In this document: in pieces, positions 21,800 to 34,465 of the stretch
How the letters are laid out: each line of letters starts with the position of its first letter
Numbering within the stretch: the stretch's first letter is position 1
Notes under the pieces: model-generated
What the model was told of the DNA's origin: nothing
The model's database searches: none
What the model saw: the letters and a program-made list of their open reading frames with translations, nothing else
Made by a program: the position numbers and the translations under genes
Assembly: GCA_021018995.1 (NCBI GenBank)
Contig: CM037596.1
Span: 104,515,416 to 104,579,415 of the forward strand
From: Chloranthus sessilifolius
Taxonomy: Eukaryota > Streptophyta > Magnoliopsida > Chloranthales > Chloranthaceae
Direction: 5' to 3'
Length of the DNA: 64,000 bases

Positions 21800-22434
21800 A
21801 TATTTATTAAAATCTTATTTATTATGTAAAAAAAAACATTGAGTACTTTAAATCAAGCGATGGAAATTATTTTTTGCCCAAATCTTCTACCCATTAGATC
21901 TTGAGATCATGGGCCTACCATCAAATTATCATTTTTTATTTCAAGTGGCATTATATTTTAAAGAGTAGTCCAAAATCCAGGTTTTAGCATGATACGTGTC
22001 ATGGGAGTTTAGGGCTACTCTTTGGGAATTTGTGTTGTGTTGAATTAAAAACGGAGCACCAAATGGTACGCTCATCTCAAGATCCCTTAGTAAATAACTG
22101 GGGCGAAAAATGATCTCCAACATTTGAATCAGAGCATGTAATCAATGGTTATTGGCCAAACTTAGATGCTTAATGCACTCAAAAGGTATTGTACTTGTAT
22201 TTTTAAGTATAAGTAGGCTATTTTTTTCTTAATGTGGGTGCTGTAAATATAAAATTATGGCAACTGATTTGAACAACTTATTTGGCAGCTTACAGTAAAA
22301 AAATGTTTAATTTTTGCAATTTTTCTCTCAAACTTTTTTGGAGTTGGGATCGCTCGATCCAATCCACCGATCCCGATCCAAATCAGTTTTAGGCTGACCG
22401 ATCCGGTGACCAATACCGATATTTGAAACCTTAA
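21306..22434. mobile_element. Possible non-autonomous DNA element with inverted ends
   Basis: The left end (AGTTTCAAAAATCAGCCGAT) is roughly the reverse complement of the right end (ATACCGATATTTGAAACCTT), and both ends are rich in CGGATCGG/CCGATCC. The interior is AT-rich and non-coding. A similar end sequence (GGCCGATATTTAAAACC) occurs near 40552. No clear TSD was found, so boundaries and class are uncertain. Confidence 0.35.
21754..21800. repeat. (CT)n(AT)n microsatellite
   Basis: About 13 CT units followed directly by about 8 AT units. Confidence 0.9.
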
Positions 22435-22712
22435 CCTCACCATCATCATCATTTTCATCATCAATTAGGATCGCCATTTTAATTTTCTACCCATTTGTGT
22501 CATGGATTCATAATATAACTCTCATAAGGATTTGATAAGATTTTTGTAGTCAGTGATGCTATAGAAGATCATACCATCAGCATTCTAAAAATTTCAGCAC
22601 ATATAACTCTGATCAATCAAAATTCGTAATTTTGTTTTCCTTTTTTCTTACTTAGGAGAGAAACTAAACTGCAACTTATCTCGTCTTTCGATGGTGATGT
22701 GTGATTTTCAAT

Positions 22713-24475
22713 TGTAATGTTTTACTCGCAAGTGCACGAATCGGATTGTATATAGTGGGTGCGGAGTACGAGATCGTTCCCACGAGGACTAATTTTGAAA
22801 GATCTAAAAAGACAAGCAATTCCAAAAATATACTAAGATCTAACAGTATTCTACCAGTCTTATGATTTAGGTGGTTTGATGAGATGATAATTACTGACTA
22901 CAGCAATAAAACTTAATTGATGATTCAAAAATAAAGATAAAGATGAAGATACTAAATCCTCCCATCTTTGGTCCGTTCTTCCTATAATATAAATCTAAGG
23001 ATTAAATTATGAGATATACCATTGAAAATAAACATCTTTTATGGAAGATAAATGGTCAAAAACCCCGATAGGTTCCACGTTGCATCCCAGCAATCAGGAC
23101 TTAGATGATTTTCATATATAATCTGAGATTAAGGGCATGGCTCGACACACTTGATCTCAGGTTCAAATAAAACTCATCCCCAAAGTGGGTGAAAATTTCA
23201 AACAAGAATACCACCATAGATCTGAAATCAAGAGCATGGCTCGGCACACTCGATTTCAGATTAGGGAGTAATTAAGATTAAATTACCATTACAGATCCAA
23301 GATTCAGGACATGGCTCGGCACACTCGATCCCGGATCATAATCGTAATTAAATCCACACGATGAAAGCAAAAAGACCATATAACAATGATTGGGTAAAAT
23401 TGCCGTCACAGATCTGAGATCCCGGGCATGGCTCGGCACACGCGATCCCGGTTAGTGGCGGGGATTTCATCCGTTCATGATAGCACAACAACCATAAAAT
23501 AAGATCTCATATTTTAATCCTAAATTTATATTATTAAAAGTACATCCCTCGGATGGGAATCATTAGATCCTCATCCCTATGAATTTAGCCACACATATTG
23601 TAATTAAATGATATAAATAAATAAGGAAGGAAAAATAACATAAATTTAATAAATTAAAAATACCTCAATTTCAAAAGAAATTACTTTGATCCAAAAGTAC
23701 GATGATCTTCAGAAACGAAATTAATACAGGAATAAACTTGAACAAAAATAATAATAAACTGAAGGAATGAGTACTGAAAAATTAAAGGAACAAAGCTCTC
23801 AAAAAGGAATAAATAAAAACTCCCTATTTCTATGTCTAATTATGAAAAATAAAGACTAAAAACTAAAACTCTCTAATCTCTTATCTCTCTTATTTTTTTC
23901 CGAAGTGTTTGAGTCGCTTTAAATAAATTCCCGGTCGCAGAAGTCTCCCCAGCCGCAAAGTCAGGGTCGATTAATCGACCCAATATGGTCGATGCATCGA
24001 GCCTAAAAAAAATCCAAAAAAACAGCTTTAAACTGTTAGTTCCGTGTCAGACACTGTTTTTTCCTCGATTAATCGACCAAAAGGGTCGATGCATCGACTC
24101 CTAGAAATCCGTGAATTCTAGCACACTTTTTGTATCAGACACTACTTCGGTATTTTGTCCATAACTTTCTGTCCCGAACTCGGATTGAGGTACCGTTGGA
24201 AAGCTGACGAAAAGATCTACAACGTTTGTGTTTTAACAATGTCATAATTCGGCCATCTTGAAGGTCCAAATTGAGCCGCAAGTAGCACCAAGTTCTCGAT
24301 GACCCAACGTTGCAGTGTTTTGACATTATTTTCAGAATTCTTGGGCTGTTTTCCACACTTGGCTTGTATTTACCTGAAACACTTCAAATCTAATAATTCT
24401 CATCAGATAGCCTTCATTGGATAGCTAAATATAGGTATTTAGGGGTAAAATATCATCACATTTCACTACTCATCA
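22713..24475 (+). repeat. LTR-like dispersed repeat with hairpin units
   Basis: Begins near TGTAATGTTTTACTCGCAAG and contains GAGATCGTTCCCACGAGGAC, a phrasing typical of plant LTR ends. It has four hairpin repeats (23121-23455), then two short pieces of GATTAATCGACC-type palindromes (about 23967-24090), and a CCATAACTTTCTGTCCCGAA block also seen in degenerate form in other LTRs here. It ends near CACTACTCATCA, flush with the next GLR exon. No coding frame and no TSD confirmed. Confidence 0.5.
23121..23455. repeat. Four hairpin repeats sharing a GCATGGCTCG loop
   Basis: Units near 23121, 23219, 23295 and 23411 share the loop GGCATGGCTCGGCACAC (small variants). The arms differ from unit to unit but usually pair, for example CTGAGAT with ATCTCAG in unit 1 and TCTGAAATC with GATTTCAGA in unit 2. 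Unit 4 pairs poorly. Confidence 0.7.
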
Positions 24476-24476
24476 G

Positions 24477-24832
24477 TGTGGCTCTTCTGTTCTTTGGTTA
24501 TAACTTCTAGTTACATTGCTAGCTTGGCAAGCCTGCTTACTGTGCAACACCTTGAGCCTGCTGCCACTGAGGTCGAATCCTTACGGAGAATCAAAGCTAT
24601 AGTCGGGTGTGATGGCTCGCCCTTCGTCGTCAAGTTCTTAGAGGAGGCTTTGGGTTTCCACCCAAGTTGCATAAAAAAATTTGACAATGCAGATGACTAT
24701 CCGAAAGCCCTACGAAGCGGAGAAATCACAGTGGCTTTTCTCCAAGTCCCTTTCATTAAGTGGTTCCTTGCCAAGAATTGCAAGGGCTTCGCCACCGTAG
24801 GGAGTACCTATGAAATCAGAGGCTTTGGCTAT
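24477..24832 (+). pseudogene. GLR pseudogene, M3 and second ligand-binding lobe exon
   Basis: Open throughout: W-L-F-C-S-L-V-I-T-S-S-Y-I-A-S-L-A-S-L-L-T-V is the M3 helix with the SYTASLTS-type gating motif. Then E-S-L-R-R, V-G-C-D-G-S-P-F-V, A-L-R-S-G-E-I-T-V-A-F, and E-I-R-G-F-G-Y. The acceptor is CATCAG/TG at 24476/24477; the donor is TAT/GTAATT at 24832/24833. The donor choice fits because the next exon (40771) continues A-F-P-K-G-S-P-L in phase 0. By itself this exon looks intact; the gene is broken elsewhere. Confidence 0.85.
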
Positions 24833-25018
24833 GTAATTTCTATGAAACCTTGCACTCTCAAATAATTTTGTTTTCTCTTTTGTAGTTTGGCAAAATGAGC
24901 AATTCATGTATGTTCACTAATCTGTTACCTATTTATCATTGATTGAATTGTTGACTTTACCTAAAGCGGAGTATAGTTGCATTCCACTTGGAAACAATTA
25001 ACAACTTGATTCCCATAG

Positions 25019-28000
25019 TGTCACGACCCGAAATTCTATCATATCCCGAGGGCCTAGAATTTCGAGTTATGACCCGCACATATCTCGAATATGCTAAGCG
25101 GACATACACCTAATCAGAGTTCTCGCGCAATAGTGGTTCCACGAAATTCGTGAAATCCAACAAATAGGGTAGAATATAAATGCAATCATAAATACAGAAT
25201 AAGTCTGATAAAATGCGATGGAATGCTATCAATCTACAACTAACAGGTAAGTCAAATCGGAGACAAATCCGATAAAAATGAAAGCATAGAGTCAATGATA
25301 GTAATATAAGGCAAAATCCAATACCGAGTCTACTAACTTAATATTCGGCACTCGGATCAAAATCAACACTGTAGTACTCCTGATAATCGGCAACGTCACC
25401 CTCCAAAGGCCCCTGATAATCAACGTCCACTGGGTCGACGTTCTCAACACCAATCAGCTCAGAGATACCCACGTCCACACCGTCGGTATAGTCACCTGCA
25501 GCTATTAATTTATCGTGGAATGACTTTACTCAGTCACGTAAACTCAGTGGGATACACCACCAATCCACCCCATACTACTCAGGTGCATTGTGAGTGCATC
25601 TTGTGAGTGATAAACATAGTATCTCAAAGTAGATAACAAGAGAAAGATAAAATAATTTGTATGTCGTAAAAGTCATATCATATCATAAATGTAAGACCAT
25701 GATCTAGACACTCATATCCTAACATATCTTACCATATCTCGTAACATATTATATCATGTCTTATTATTATTCTCGCACATACGTTTGTACATCGCATGAG
25801 CGTAACTAACATACTAGTGAAATCCTAAACGACCTGTGCCAGAGTCGTTGCTCAAGCTACTATGGGAGGGTCAATATAATATCATACCACCATATTATAA
25901 CGCCCTCGTATCATACTCATACTCTACCACCCAGCCAATGGGGAGACATAATGGCCAAACTCACTCATAACATACTCATACTCATAATCTTTCTCAAAAA
26001 TCCGTCTTGGCTGAAAAACATTGTTGCCCTTACTGTGGCTACGCAAGGAACGACACGTACAGAGACTTAAGTTCTTTATCTTTTGCTGGCCTACATAGTG
26101 ATGTCTTATTTTCGTATTCGTATCATAACTTATCTTATCTCATACTCATATCTTATCATACTCTTATACTTAATCCTATGATAAACTATAGTGAGGCAAA
26201 CTTTCTAATTCACGCTTCCCAAGAAAAATATTTCGTAGTAATCTGGATGTACTTTGTGTGGTTGTTTATACTACCATAGAGGTGTTGCATCCGTACATGG
26301 ACGCCAATATTTCGAGTTTCACGTGACCGTAAAAGAAACATCACCACAGCTAAGCCCCAAAGCCCGATTCTCGTATCATATCTCATATCTTATCCTCTCG
26401 TATTAAAACTTGAGGAAATAGGATCACTGTATATGTCACCGTATACGAAGTTACACTGAATTCACACTCACCCAACTCGTCATGGGTCCCATTCCACCAT
26501 GAGTTGTAAGGCATGTGAATACGGTATATTCCTCGCTTCGATACCATCTCAGTGAGTCACCACGCTCAAGCGTAAGCATGATCTCATACACTCTCGTACA
26601 TATGTCCTAACTTACTCATATCTCATATAATATAATTCAGATGAAAATGCAGAAGTCAGACATATAAAATGATTTATATTAGATTATCTTATATATATAT
26701 ATATTTACACACATTCCAATATAATATAGAATAAGATAATTATAAGTGTATTCTTGACAACGGAAAGGTCGGGGTTCAATGTTCACGAGGTATCGAATTC
26801 CTAATACTTCGCGTTATTGAAGAGGTCGCATTGAAGCGATAAATTGATATATATATATACAATAATTAGATAATTAAATTTAATAGTATTTATAATTATT
26901 AAGTTATGATTTATCATGACCATCGATCGAAAGACCTTACGATATAATATACACAGAAACTTTGGTCATGAGAATTAGAAAATAACACTAAATTCGAATA
27001 GCCGTGAGTCATTCAAAATTGAACCCAACTTGTTACTCTATTTTGACCACTAAAACGTCAGATTCGTGAAATAGCTCTTTCACACAAAGTTGTAAAGCTC
27101 GCTGTCTTCTTTCCAATACCATAAGAATCGCATTAATCCGAGGTCGGAGTAAAACGATATGGCTAAAATACTGGGACAGGTGCATCAATGGTCGCGAGCT
27201 CGGATTCATGGACGCGAATTTGAGTTCATAGCCGTGAGTTCGGACTCGAAACTTCAAGATGGTACAATCTATTATTTTTTTAATTAAAATAAAAATATAG
27301 TTTAATTTTTGAGCTTAATTAATTTTAAATAAATAATAATATAGACTTGCAATAATAATATATATTATTATAGTCTTAGTAGAAGGATAAATTTCTAACT
27401 ATATGGATTTGGAAATAAATAATATCAATATGATATTATGCCAATTAAGTTAATCTATCAAATTTATAAATATTAAAGTTTAATTAATTTTACAGATATA
27501 AAAGAGGAAGTAAACATATTAAATATGCAGACCTAATAGAAAGTAAAATATTAATGGTTCAAACAAAAGGGATTCTTGAAAAGAAAAGAGAAATAACATA
27601 TAAACCTAATTTACAGTTCATGCAATTTTAATAGAAAAATAAAATACTAAACATGCAGATTTATCATACTTAAAGATATTCATGTTTAATTAGTGTGTAG
27701 ATTTAAAAGGAAGTAGACATATTAAATATACAGACCTAATAGATGGTAAAATATTAATAGCCCAAACAAAAGGGTTCTTGAAAAGAAAAGATAAATAACA
27801 TATAAATCCAACTTATAATTATACAACTTTCAAGGGAAAGCATAATATTAAACATATAGGTCTATTAATTTATGAGATATTTTGGTTTAAATAAGATTTT
27901 TAAACCCATCGATGCGCGATCGAACACATCCTACGCGATGGGATCTGAGAAGAACAAGATAGATTGATGGGTACCCACCTCTTGAAGCGTAAACGGAAGA

Positions 28001-28545
28001 TCAACGGAGATTCGGATTGAAAAGGTCGATGCCCAAGGCATCGGCTCGTCTAAGTCTTGAGAGAGAATGATTTTTTATTATAGAGAGTAGAGAGCTTTTA
28101 AAGTTTTATTTATAATGGTATAAAATTTTAGTTCAACTCTAATTAACACTTTTCGTAGAAGATTTAATAAAATAGGAGATTTTTACACGGAATAAGAATT
28201 TGTACGTAACTTTGATAGCTAGCTTGAGAAAAGGTTTCGTTCCAGTATTTAGTACCGAAGTAATTGGTGTTTTTCTCTCGAAATTATAATTATACCCTTT
28301 GACTTGCTTGATCACTTAAAATGGACATAACTTTTTATATTCTTGTCAGAAGTCGTTAAATTATATATCGTTGGAATCATATCGACGAACACTTCGCAAT
28401 GAGTCTAATCTTGATATAGGAAAAATTAGAATTTTTCTATTTTAAAGAGTGAGTTTCGATTCCGATGTGGAGCGTTAGCACAGTACATAGTGTGATACAT
28501 CATCTAACACCGTTAAAATAAAGTCTAAAAATCCGAGTTATTACA
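25019..28545 (-). mobile_element. Solo LTR G (3.5 kb)
   Basis: TGTCACGACCCG...GAGTTATTACA with TSD CATAG on both sides (25014-25018 and 28546-28550). No internal domain, so it is the product of LTR-LTR recombination. Minus orientation, judged from the TGTAATAA-type start at the right. Donor-like AGAG/GTGGGT at 27979/27978, and an acidic frame at 25338-25495. It shares a GGTCGGAGTAaAACG(a/t)TATGG block (near 27142) with the solo LTR at 32681. No long palindrome array was seen. Confidence 0.9.
25338..25495 (-). other. Acidic LTR reading frame, solo LTR G
   Basis: Follows CTGCAG/GT (25496/25495) in the same split-codon phase as A, B and D. About 52 codons ending in TAA, rich in Asp/Glu/Val, with V-D-Y-Q-G-P-L-E-G-D and V-D-F-D-P-S-A-E-Y at the end. 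It shares the acidic D-Y pattern but is longer and more diverged than the B/D frames. Confidence 0.4.
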
Positions 28546-28550
28546 CATAG

Positions 28551-29063
28551 TCAATAATTGAATCCTCTTTGGATGATAATGAATTTGTGAATATAAAAGC
28601 CTCATCCAAATTTTTATCATGTTCAGTGGGAAATGAAGTTGGCATTAAGGTCTATTTTCCCCCACAGTCCAAACAAGTTAAAAAGTATTTATGCTACCTT
28701 CCCATGTTGGTGAAGAGAGATCAACCTGTGCACCGCCCTTCGTGAACAGATAGCACTCAAAGTTTGTTTACAATTGGCTGACAATCTTGTCAGCGATGCC
28801 GTAAATGAATCTTAAGACATGCCAAAACCTTAGAGAGCACATAAATTTGTCCAACTCTGAAGTTCCTTCAACTGCAGAGCGGATAACACCGGGCCACAGA
28901 TCGATACGTATCAAATGTGTTGGATACATATGGGCCAAACCGCCAGATATTCGACTACACTTTTTAAAATTTTAAAATATTAGAATATATATATATATAT
29001 ATATATTGAAAAATATAGCTTAAAAGGTATCTTTGATATTTTGGTCGGTTCGACCATTATGAC
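28551..29063. other. GLR intron sequence between two insertions
   Basis: No gene recognised. It contains an (AT)n run near 28987-29006. The last five bases before the copia element, CTTAT (29064-29068), are its TSD. Confidence 0.6.
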
Positions 29064-29068
29064 CTTAT

Positions 29069-29527
29069 TGATGGAATCTAAATGGATCTGACGATCCGAC
29101 CATCCAAAATTAAGCCTAAAGATCTAGGCGCACGATCAATCAAAAACCAACAAACTATAAATATGCGCACCTTAAGCGTTAGCCATTGATGGTTGCCGAT
29201 CTTCAACGATGTTCTCGCGTTCAATGTCTCCTAGCACAATGGGGATGCTCTCGCCAATAGGGAGGATTGAATTATTTCGAGCTATCGTTGGGACCAGGCA
29301 CCCCTTATATTTATAGCCAGAGTCCTATCCCATTAAGGACTGAAATTGCTAATTATAGTGTGATTAGAAATCACAATCATACCTTAACTGAAAAACACAA
29401 TAAGCAGTTGCCTATTCTCTTCAAACTCACCAGAATAGCAATTGTACATCTTAAGGTTGATCTTATACCATTCACCGGTCAACGGGTTTGACCATAGTGA
29501 TGGCCACCAAAATAGGAACTTCTAACA
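29069..29527 (-). repeat. 3' LTR of copia C1
   Basis: 459 bp. Just inside it on the minus strand is the polypurine-like CCAAGTGGGAGAC (29528-29540), the expected plus-strand primer. Confidence 0.93.
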
Positions 29528-29951
29528 GTCTCCCACTTGGCCAAACTATGTCAATAAACTCCGATTACCCAATGTTAGCTAACTCTCTTTGAATGGTAAG
29601 TCACAATCAATCTTAATCAAAGTCTTTATTATCAGTCCGGTCCAGTGAGAATTTCAACACAGAATCAATGTAGTCAATATATCATATCATCGATATATGA
29701 CCGCTCATTAGTCACTGTATTGGAAGTCATCACCGACATGGATTCCAACTAGTATGATGTCACATAGATTGTAAGTTTACAAACTGAATGGTGATTACAT
29801 GTAAACTCAATCTAATATTGGTCCTACTTTATTTCCATCTACTGGCACCATATGTTCCAAGGAATTATTTGCATAAAAATGGAAAAGCAAATAAATAAGT
29901 TTTATTTCTGAATCAATTTAAACAAATGTATTCACTCGCATATATCCACTC

Positions 29952-30604
29952 TCAAATGCTATCAAAATTATCCGTTAACCCCATGCCCGCAACATGCTCC
30001 AAAAAGAGCGTGGGAGATAAACCTTTAGTGAGAGGGTCAGCCAACATGAGTGTCGTACTTATCTTTTCAACAGATACAATTTGATTCTGAACTTTCTCCC
30101 TGACAACAAGATATTTTATATCAATATATTTGGAACCCCCACTAATCTTGTTGTTATTGGAGATAGCAATCGCAGCGGAATTGTCACAAAAGAGTCTCAG
30201 TGGCTTTGAAATAGTATCAACAACTCGAAGCCCTGAGATAAAATTCCTCAACCATATCGCCTCACATGTTGCCTCAAAACATGCAACGAATTCTGCTTCC
30301 ATAGTGGACGAAGTAGTCAGCGTTTGTTTAACGCTCTTCCAAGATATAGGTCCACCCAGCATAAAAATATAACCCGATGTGGACCTCTAGTTTCTTGACA
30401 CCCAACATAGTCAGCATCTGAATAACCAATAACTTCAAGGTTATTCGACCTTTTGTATGTGAGCATGTGTCCTTTAGTCCCTTGTAAATAGCGAAAAACC
30501 TTCTTAGCTGCTTTCCAATGATCCAAACCAGGATTACATTGGTACCTGCCAAGCATACCAACTATATACGCTATATCTGGACGAGTACAGACTTGTGCAT
30601 ACAT
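29952..30604 (-). pseudogene. RNase H of copia C1
   Basis: R-P-D-I-A-Y-I-V-G near 30585, Y-S-D-A-D-Y-V-G-C near 30410, then after a frameshift near 30380 [17 protein letters not shown] near 30300, [11 protein letters not shown] near 30195 and K-Y-I-D-I-K-Y near 30130. These are the copia RNase H signatures carrying the catalytic acidic residues; only the frameshift breaks them. Confidence 0.88.
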
Positions 30605-30610
30605 GAGACT

Positions 30611-31480
30611 CTAAGCCGATGATGCATAGGGAATTGCCTCTATCTGTTTTCTCTCCAGATCGATCCTGGGACTCTGAAGTAGACTAAATTTATCACCCTT
30701 AATGACAGGGGCAACAGTAGCAGAACAATTGTGCATGCTAAACCTTTTAAGAACTTTATCAATATAAGCTCTTTGAGACAATCCCAATATGCCACGGGCT
30801 CTATCTCGATGAATCTCAATTCCTATTACGTAGGAAGCTTCACCAAGATCTTTCATATCAAAACTCTTTGATAAAAAATTCTTTGTCTCATATAACATGC
30901 TCAAATTGCTACTCGCAAGTAAGATATCATCAACGTATAAAACAAGGATGATAAACTTACTCCCACTGATTTTAAGATATATGCATTGATCCACAATATT
31001 TTCTTTAAAACCAAAATTTGAAATGACTTCGTGAAATTTTAAGTACCATTGTCGAGATGCCTGCTTTAAACCATATAGAGACCTTTTGAGTCTACAAACT
31101 AAATGACGCTCCCCCTCAACCTGAAAACCTTCAGGTTGTGTCATAAAGACATCTTCATGCAAGTCGCCATTCAGAAAAGTAGTTTTAACATCCATTTGAT
31201 ACAATTCTAAGTCAAAATGAGCTACTAATGCCATGACTATCCGAAAGGATTCCTTTCTAGAGATAGGAGAAAATGTCTCTTTATAGTCTATTCCCTCTTT
31301 TTGAGTGAAACCTTTAGCGACTAATCGGGCCTTGTATCTTTCTATATTACCTTTGGAGTCTTGCTTGGTTTTAAATACCCATTTACAGCCTACAGGCTTA
31401 ACTCCATTAGGTAACTCACAAAGATCCCAGACCGAGTTATGTTTCATTGATTCCAACTCATCTTTATGGCTTCGAGCCAT
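30611..31480 (-). pseudogene. Reverse transcriptase of copia C1
   Basis: 289 open codons: N-G-V-K-P-V-G-C-K-W-V-F-K, Y-K-A-R-L-V-A-K-G-F-T-Q, Y-Q-M-D-V-K-T-T-F-L-N-G-D-L, S-L-Y-G-L-K-Q-A-S-R-Q-W, and an intact catalytic loop L-Y-V-D-D-I-L-L-A. The catalytic Asp residues are all present. The frame is separated from upstream integrase by a frameshift near 31470 and ends at a stop before R-P-D-I-A. It would be part of one Gag-Pol polyprotein. Confidence 0.9.
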
Positions 31481-32680
31481 TGAGTGGATTTGTCGCTCTT
31501 CATGGCTTGGCTAAAGGAAACAGGATCTGATTCCTTTCCAAAATCAAATTCACTCTCATTTAGGTAAACTATATAGTCATCAGAAATGGCAGGCTTCTTT
31601 GCTCTCTCTGATCTACGCAATGATAGATCATTGGCAATCGCCATGGGAGCAAGAGCCTCCTCAATGTGGGGTGTGTCAATAGGTATAGCCACAGGTGCAT
31701 CAACACTGGTTTGAATAACTGGTGTTGGTGCCACTTTTTCTTGGATAAAAGGGATAGGAATTATAACCCGATTCTCCTCAAAAGAGATTTTCCTAAGCTC
31801 TATACTCCCACTGATCTCACGATCCTCAAAGAATTTTGCATGTCTAGTCTCAACAATCCGGGTACTATGAGTGGGGCAATAAAATCTGTAGCCTTTTGAT
31901 CTATCAGGGTAACCAATGAAATGACAACTTATAGTTTTAGGGTCCAATTTTCCTAATTGTGGGTTGTACACCTTTGCTTCATGAAACAGCCCCAAATGTG
32001 TAAATATCCTAAAGTCGGTTTTCTTTCCCATAGCTCATAAGGAGTTTTGGGCGCCTTACTAGGAACTTGATTGAGGATATGCACCTGTTTTCAAGGCTTC
32101 TCCCCACAAGAACGTGAGCAACGTGAGAGTTGCATAACATGCTTCTCACCATATCCATAAGAGTACGATTTTTCGTTCACTACATTGCTCAGTGTTCCCA
32201 TGGTGTATTGAGCGACAATGCCATGCTCTTGTAGATATCTGTATGCGAAGGGTCCCGGATTGTGACTGTTTAGTATCTACCACAGACTCTCGCCTCTATC
32301 GATCTCACAATTTTAATCTTCGAATTGAGTTGTAACTCAACTTCGGCTTTATAGATTTTAAACATATCCAGGGCCTCAGATTTCTCGTGAATGAGAAATA
32401 TATAACCAAAACGAGAATAATCATCAGTGAAGGTAATAAAATACTTTTGACCACCAATAGCGGGAGTTGGAAACGGTCCACAAATATCAGTGTGGACTAT
32501 TTCCAGCAAACTCGTGCTTCTGAGAGCCCCTTTCTTATTAGTCTTTGTGAGTTTCCCTTTAACGCAATCAACACAAGTATTGAAATCAGAGAAATCGAGC
32601 GCATCGATTATATCATCTTTAATTAACCTCTCCATTCTATCCTTAGATATATGACCTAAACGTTTATGCCATAAAATGGA
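31444..32680 (-). pseudogene. Integrase of copia C1 (split by a solo LTR)
   Basis: Starts inside the GAG-pre-integrase domain: L-W-H-K-R-L-G-H-I-S (32670) with the H-H-C-C zinc region V-D-C-V-K-G-K. Core: V-H-T-D-I-C-G-P-F near 32490 and F-T-D-D-Y-S-R-F near 32420. The third part is eroded: near 32285 the R-S-D-R-G-G-E block is garbled and 32030-32265 shifts frame. Reading resumes 32031-31444 with H-F-I-G-Y-P-D-R-S-K-G-Y. The first codons lie beyond the solo LTR at 36634-36648. Confidence 0.85.
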
Positions 32681-33404
32681 TGTGACAACCCGAATTTTCC
32701 CAACCTGAATTTTGAGACATATTTTTATTTTTTTCAAACACGAATGGGAAAACCCGGACCGTCGGGTCGTAGAACACGTTCCGAACACAGAATGCTTGGT
32801 ACAAAACCTAGCATGCAGAAATCAAAGCAGATAATACATATGACATGAATAAATCTCTAGTTCTAACATCTAATATTACAATAACTAACAATGACCACCA
32901 GTGATGTACCAACGTCACCAAACAGTGGTGTATAAAATTATATACGAGTTCAAAGGGTACCAAGTCTGAACTCACCAATCTCCACAAAGTACTCAATCTT
33001 ACCCCAATATCATAGCCCTCCTCAATTCCTCAATCTGCAAGTCTAGTGTCCACGAGAAGCTATATACCGTGACGATAGTCGAAGGGTGAGCTACATCCTA
33101 GCTCGAGAGGAAATTTCAATACTCATTCACATCTTATCATAAGGAAACATAGATTCAATGTCACAATCAAACCTTTTCTTATTTAAAAGCTGAAACTCGT
33201 TTCAAAGGTACTTTTCTTATCAACAAAGATGATTTCAAATCGTTTCTTATCACATGACTGATTTCAAAATGACTTCCTTTTCACATAAAAGCGATTCAAA
33301 AGTGATTTCCTTATCATACAAAAACCCGATTTCAAAAGCGATTTCCTTTTACACAAAAGTGATTTCAAAACATTTATTTATCCTTCAAAACTGATTTCAA
33401 ATCC

Positions 33405-34112
33405 GCCCCGGCGGCCCACATGGTACTTTCACTCCGCCCATAGCGGTCCACGATAAGCATAATCCGCCCACAGCGGTCCACATACATATAATCCGCCCAT
33501 AGCGGTCCACATGCACAATATCCGCCCATAGCGGTCCACTTTAATCTCACGACTTATGGTTTGATTTACGAAGTATAATCCAAAGAGTACATAAAATGCC
33601 GCAAAAGCGGTCCAAGGGCGTACATGACTACATCGAAATCCAAGGGTGTACGTAAATCCCGTAAAAACGGTCCAAGGGCGTACACGACTCACAACAGTGT
33701 CCAAAGGAGTACGTAAAATCCCGCGAAAGCGGTCCAAGGGCGTACATGAGCACAACGAGTCCGAGGGTGTACGTAAAATCCCGTAAAAACGGTCCAAAGG
33801 CGTACATGAGCACAACAAGTCCAAAGGTGTACGTAAAATCCCGTAAAAACGGTCCAAGGGCGTACATAAGCACAACAAGTCTAAGGTTGTACGTAAAATC
33901 CCGTAAAAACGGTCCAAGGGCGTACATAAGCACAACAAGTCCAAGGGTGTACGTAAAATCCCGTAAAAACGGTCCAAGGGCGTACATAAATCCCGCCACA
34001 GCGGTCCAAGGGTATACACAAATCCCGCCACAGCGGTCCAAGGGTGTACATAAATCCCGCCACAGCGGTCCAAGGGTGTACATAAATCCCGCCACAGCGG
34101 TCCAAGGGTGTA
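33405..34112. repeat. Minisatellite of short GC hairpins in solo LTR F
   Basis: Three sub-arrays. 33405-33540: about 29 bp units with TCCGCCCATAGCGGTCCAC. 33595-33975: units with an exact 60 bp period from 33781 on, built on CCCGTAAAAACGGTCC. 33985-34112: about 32 bp units with CCCGCCACAGCGGTCC. Every unit contains a 4 bp stem: CCGC/GCGG or CCGT/ACGG, around AAAA, GAAA, CACA or CCATA. Confidence 0.9.
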
Positions 34113-34465
34113 CCTTCTCACAAATCTACAAGACTCAAAGATTTCGAGTTCACATTCTAGTTCAGATTTCTAAATCACGATCCAAAGCTCACATTCTTGC
34201 TTAAAAGGTTTTAAAACTCACCATTTAAAAATCAAGTTTAAAAATCGAATACCATAGTACAAATTCTAGGTTAAGTTCACAGTTCAAAATTCACCATTTT
34301 CGACTCACGAATTTTAAATTTCTATTTTGCAAGGAGTTCAAGTTATAATTCAAATATCTATCAAACTAACATCAAAATACATCAAGAAAACTTATCATTT
34401 TTTTCATATGAATACCTCAAAGAAACAATGAATCAAAGTTAAACATGCAGGTTTGTGTTGAAGTT

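Noticed and set aside
29267-29491. Plus-strand reading frame inside the copia LTR
   Set aside because: Antisense to the element, in the LTR, and without a recognised domain.
33429-34204. Long reading frames on both strands (up to 230 residues) in the LTR F minisatellite
   Set aside because: Internally repetitive, open in several frames because the unit length is a multiple of three (60 bp), and inside a solo LTR; a by-product of the repeat.
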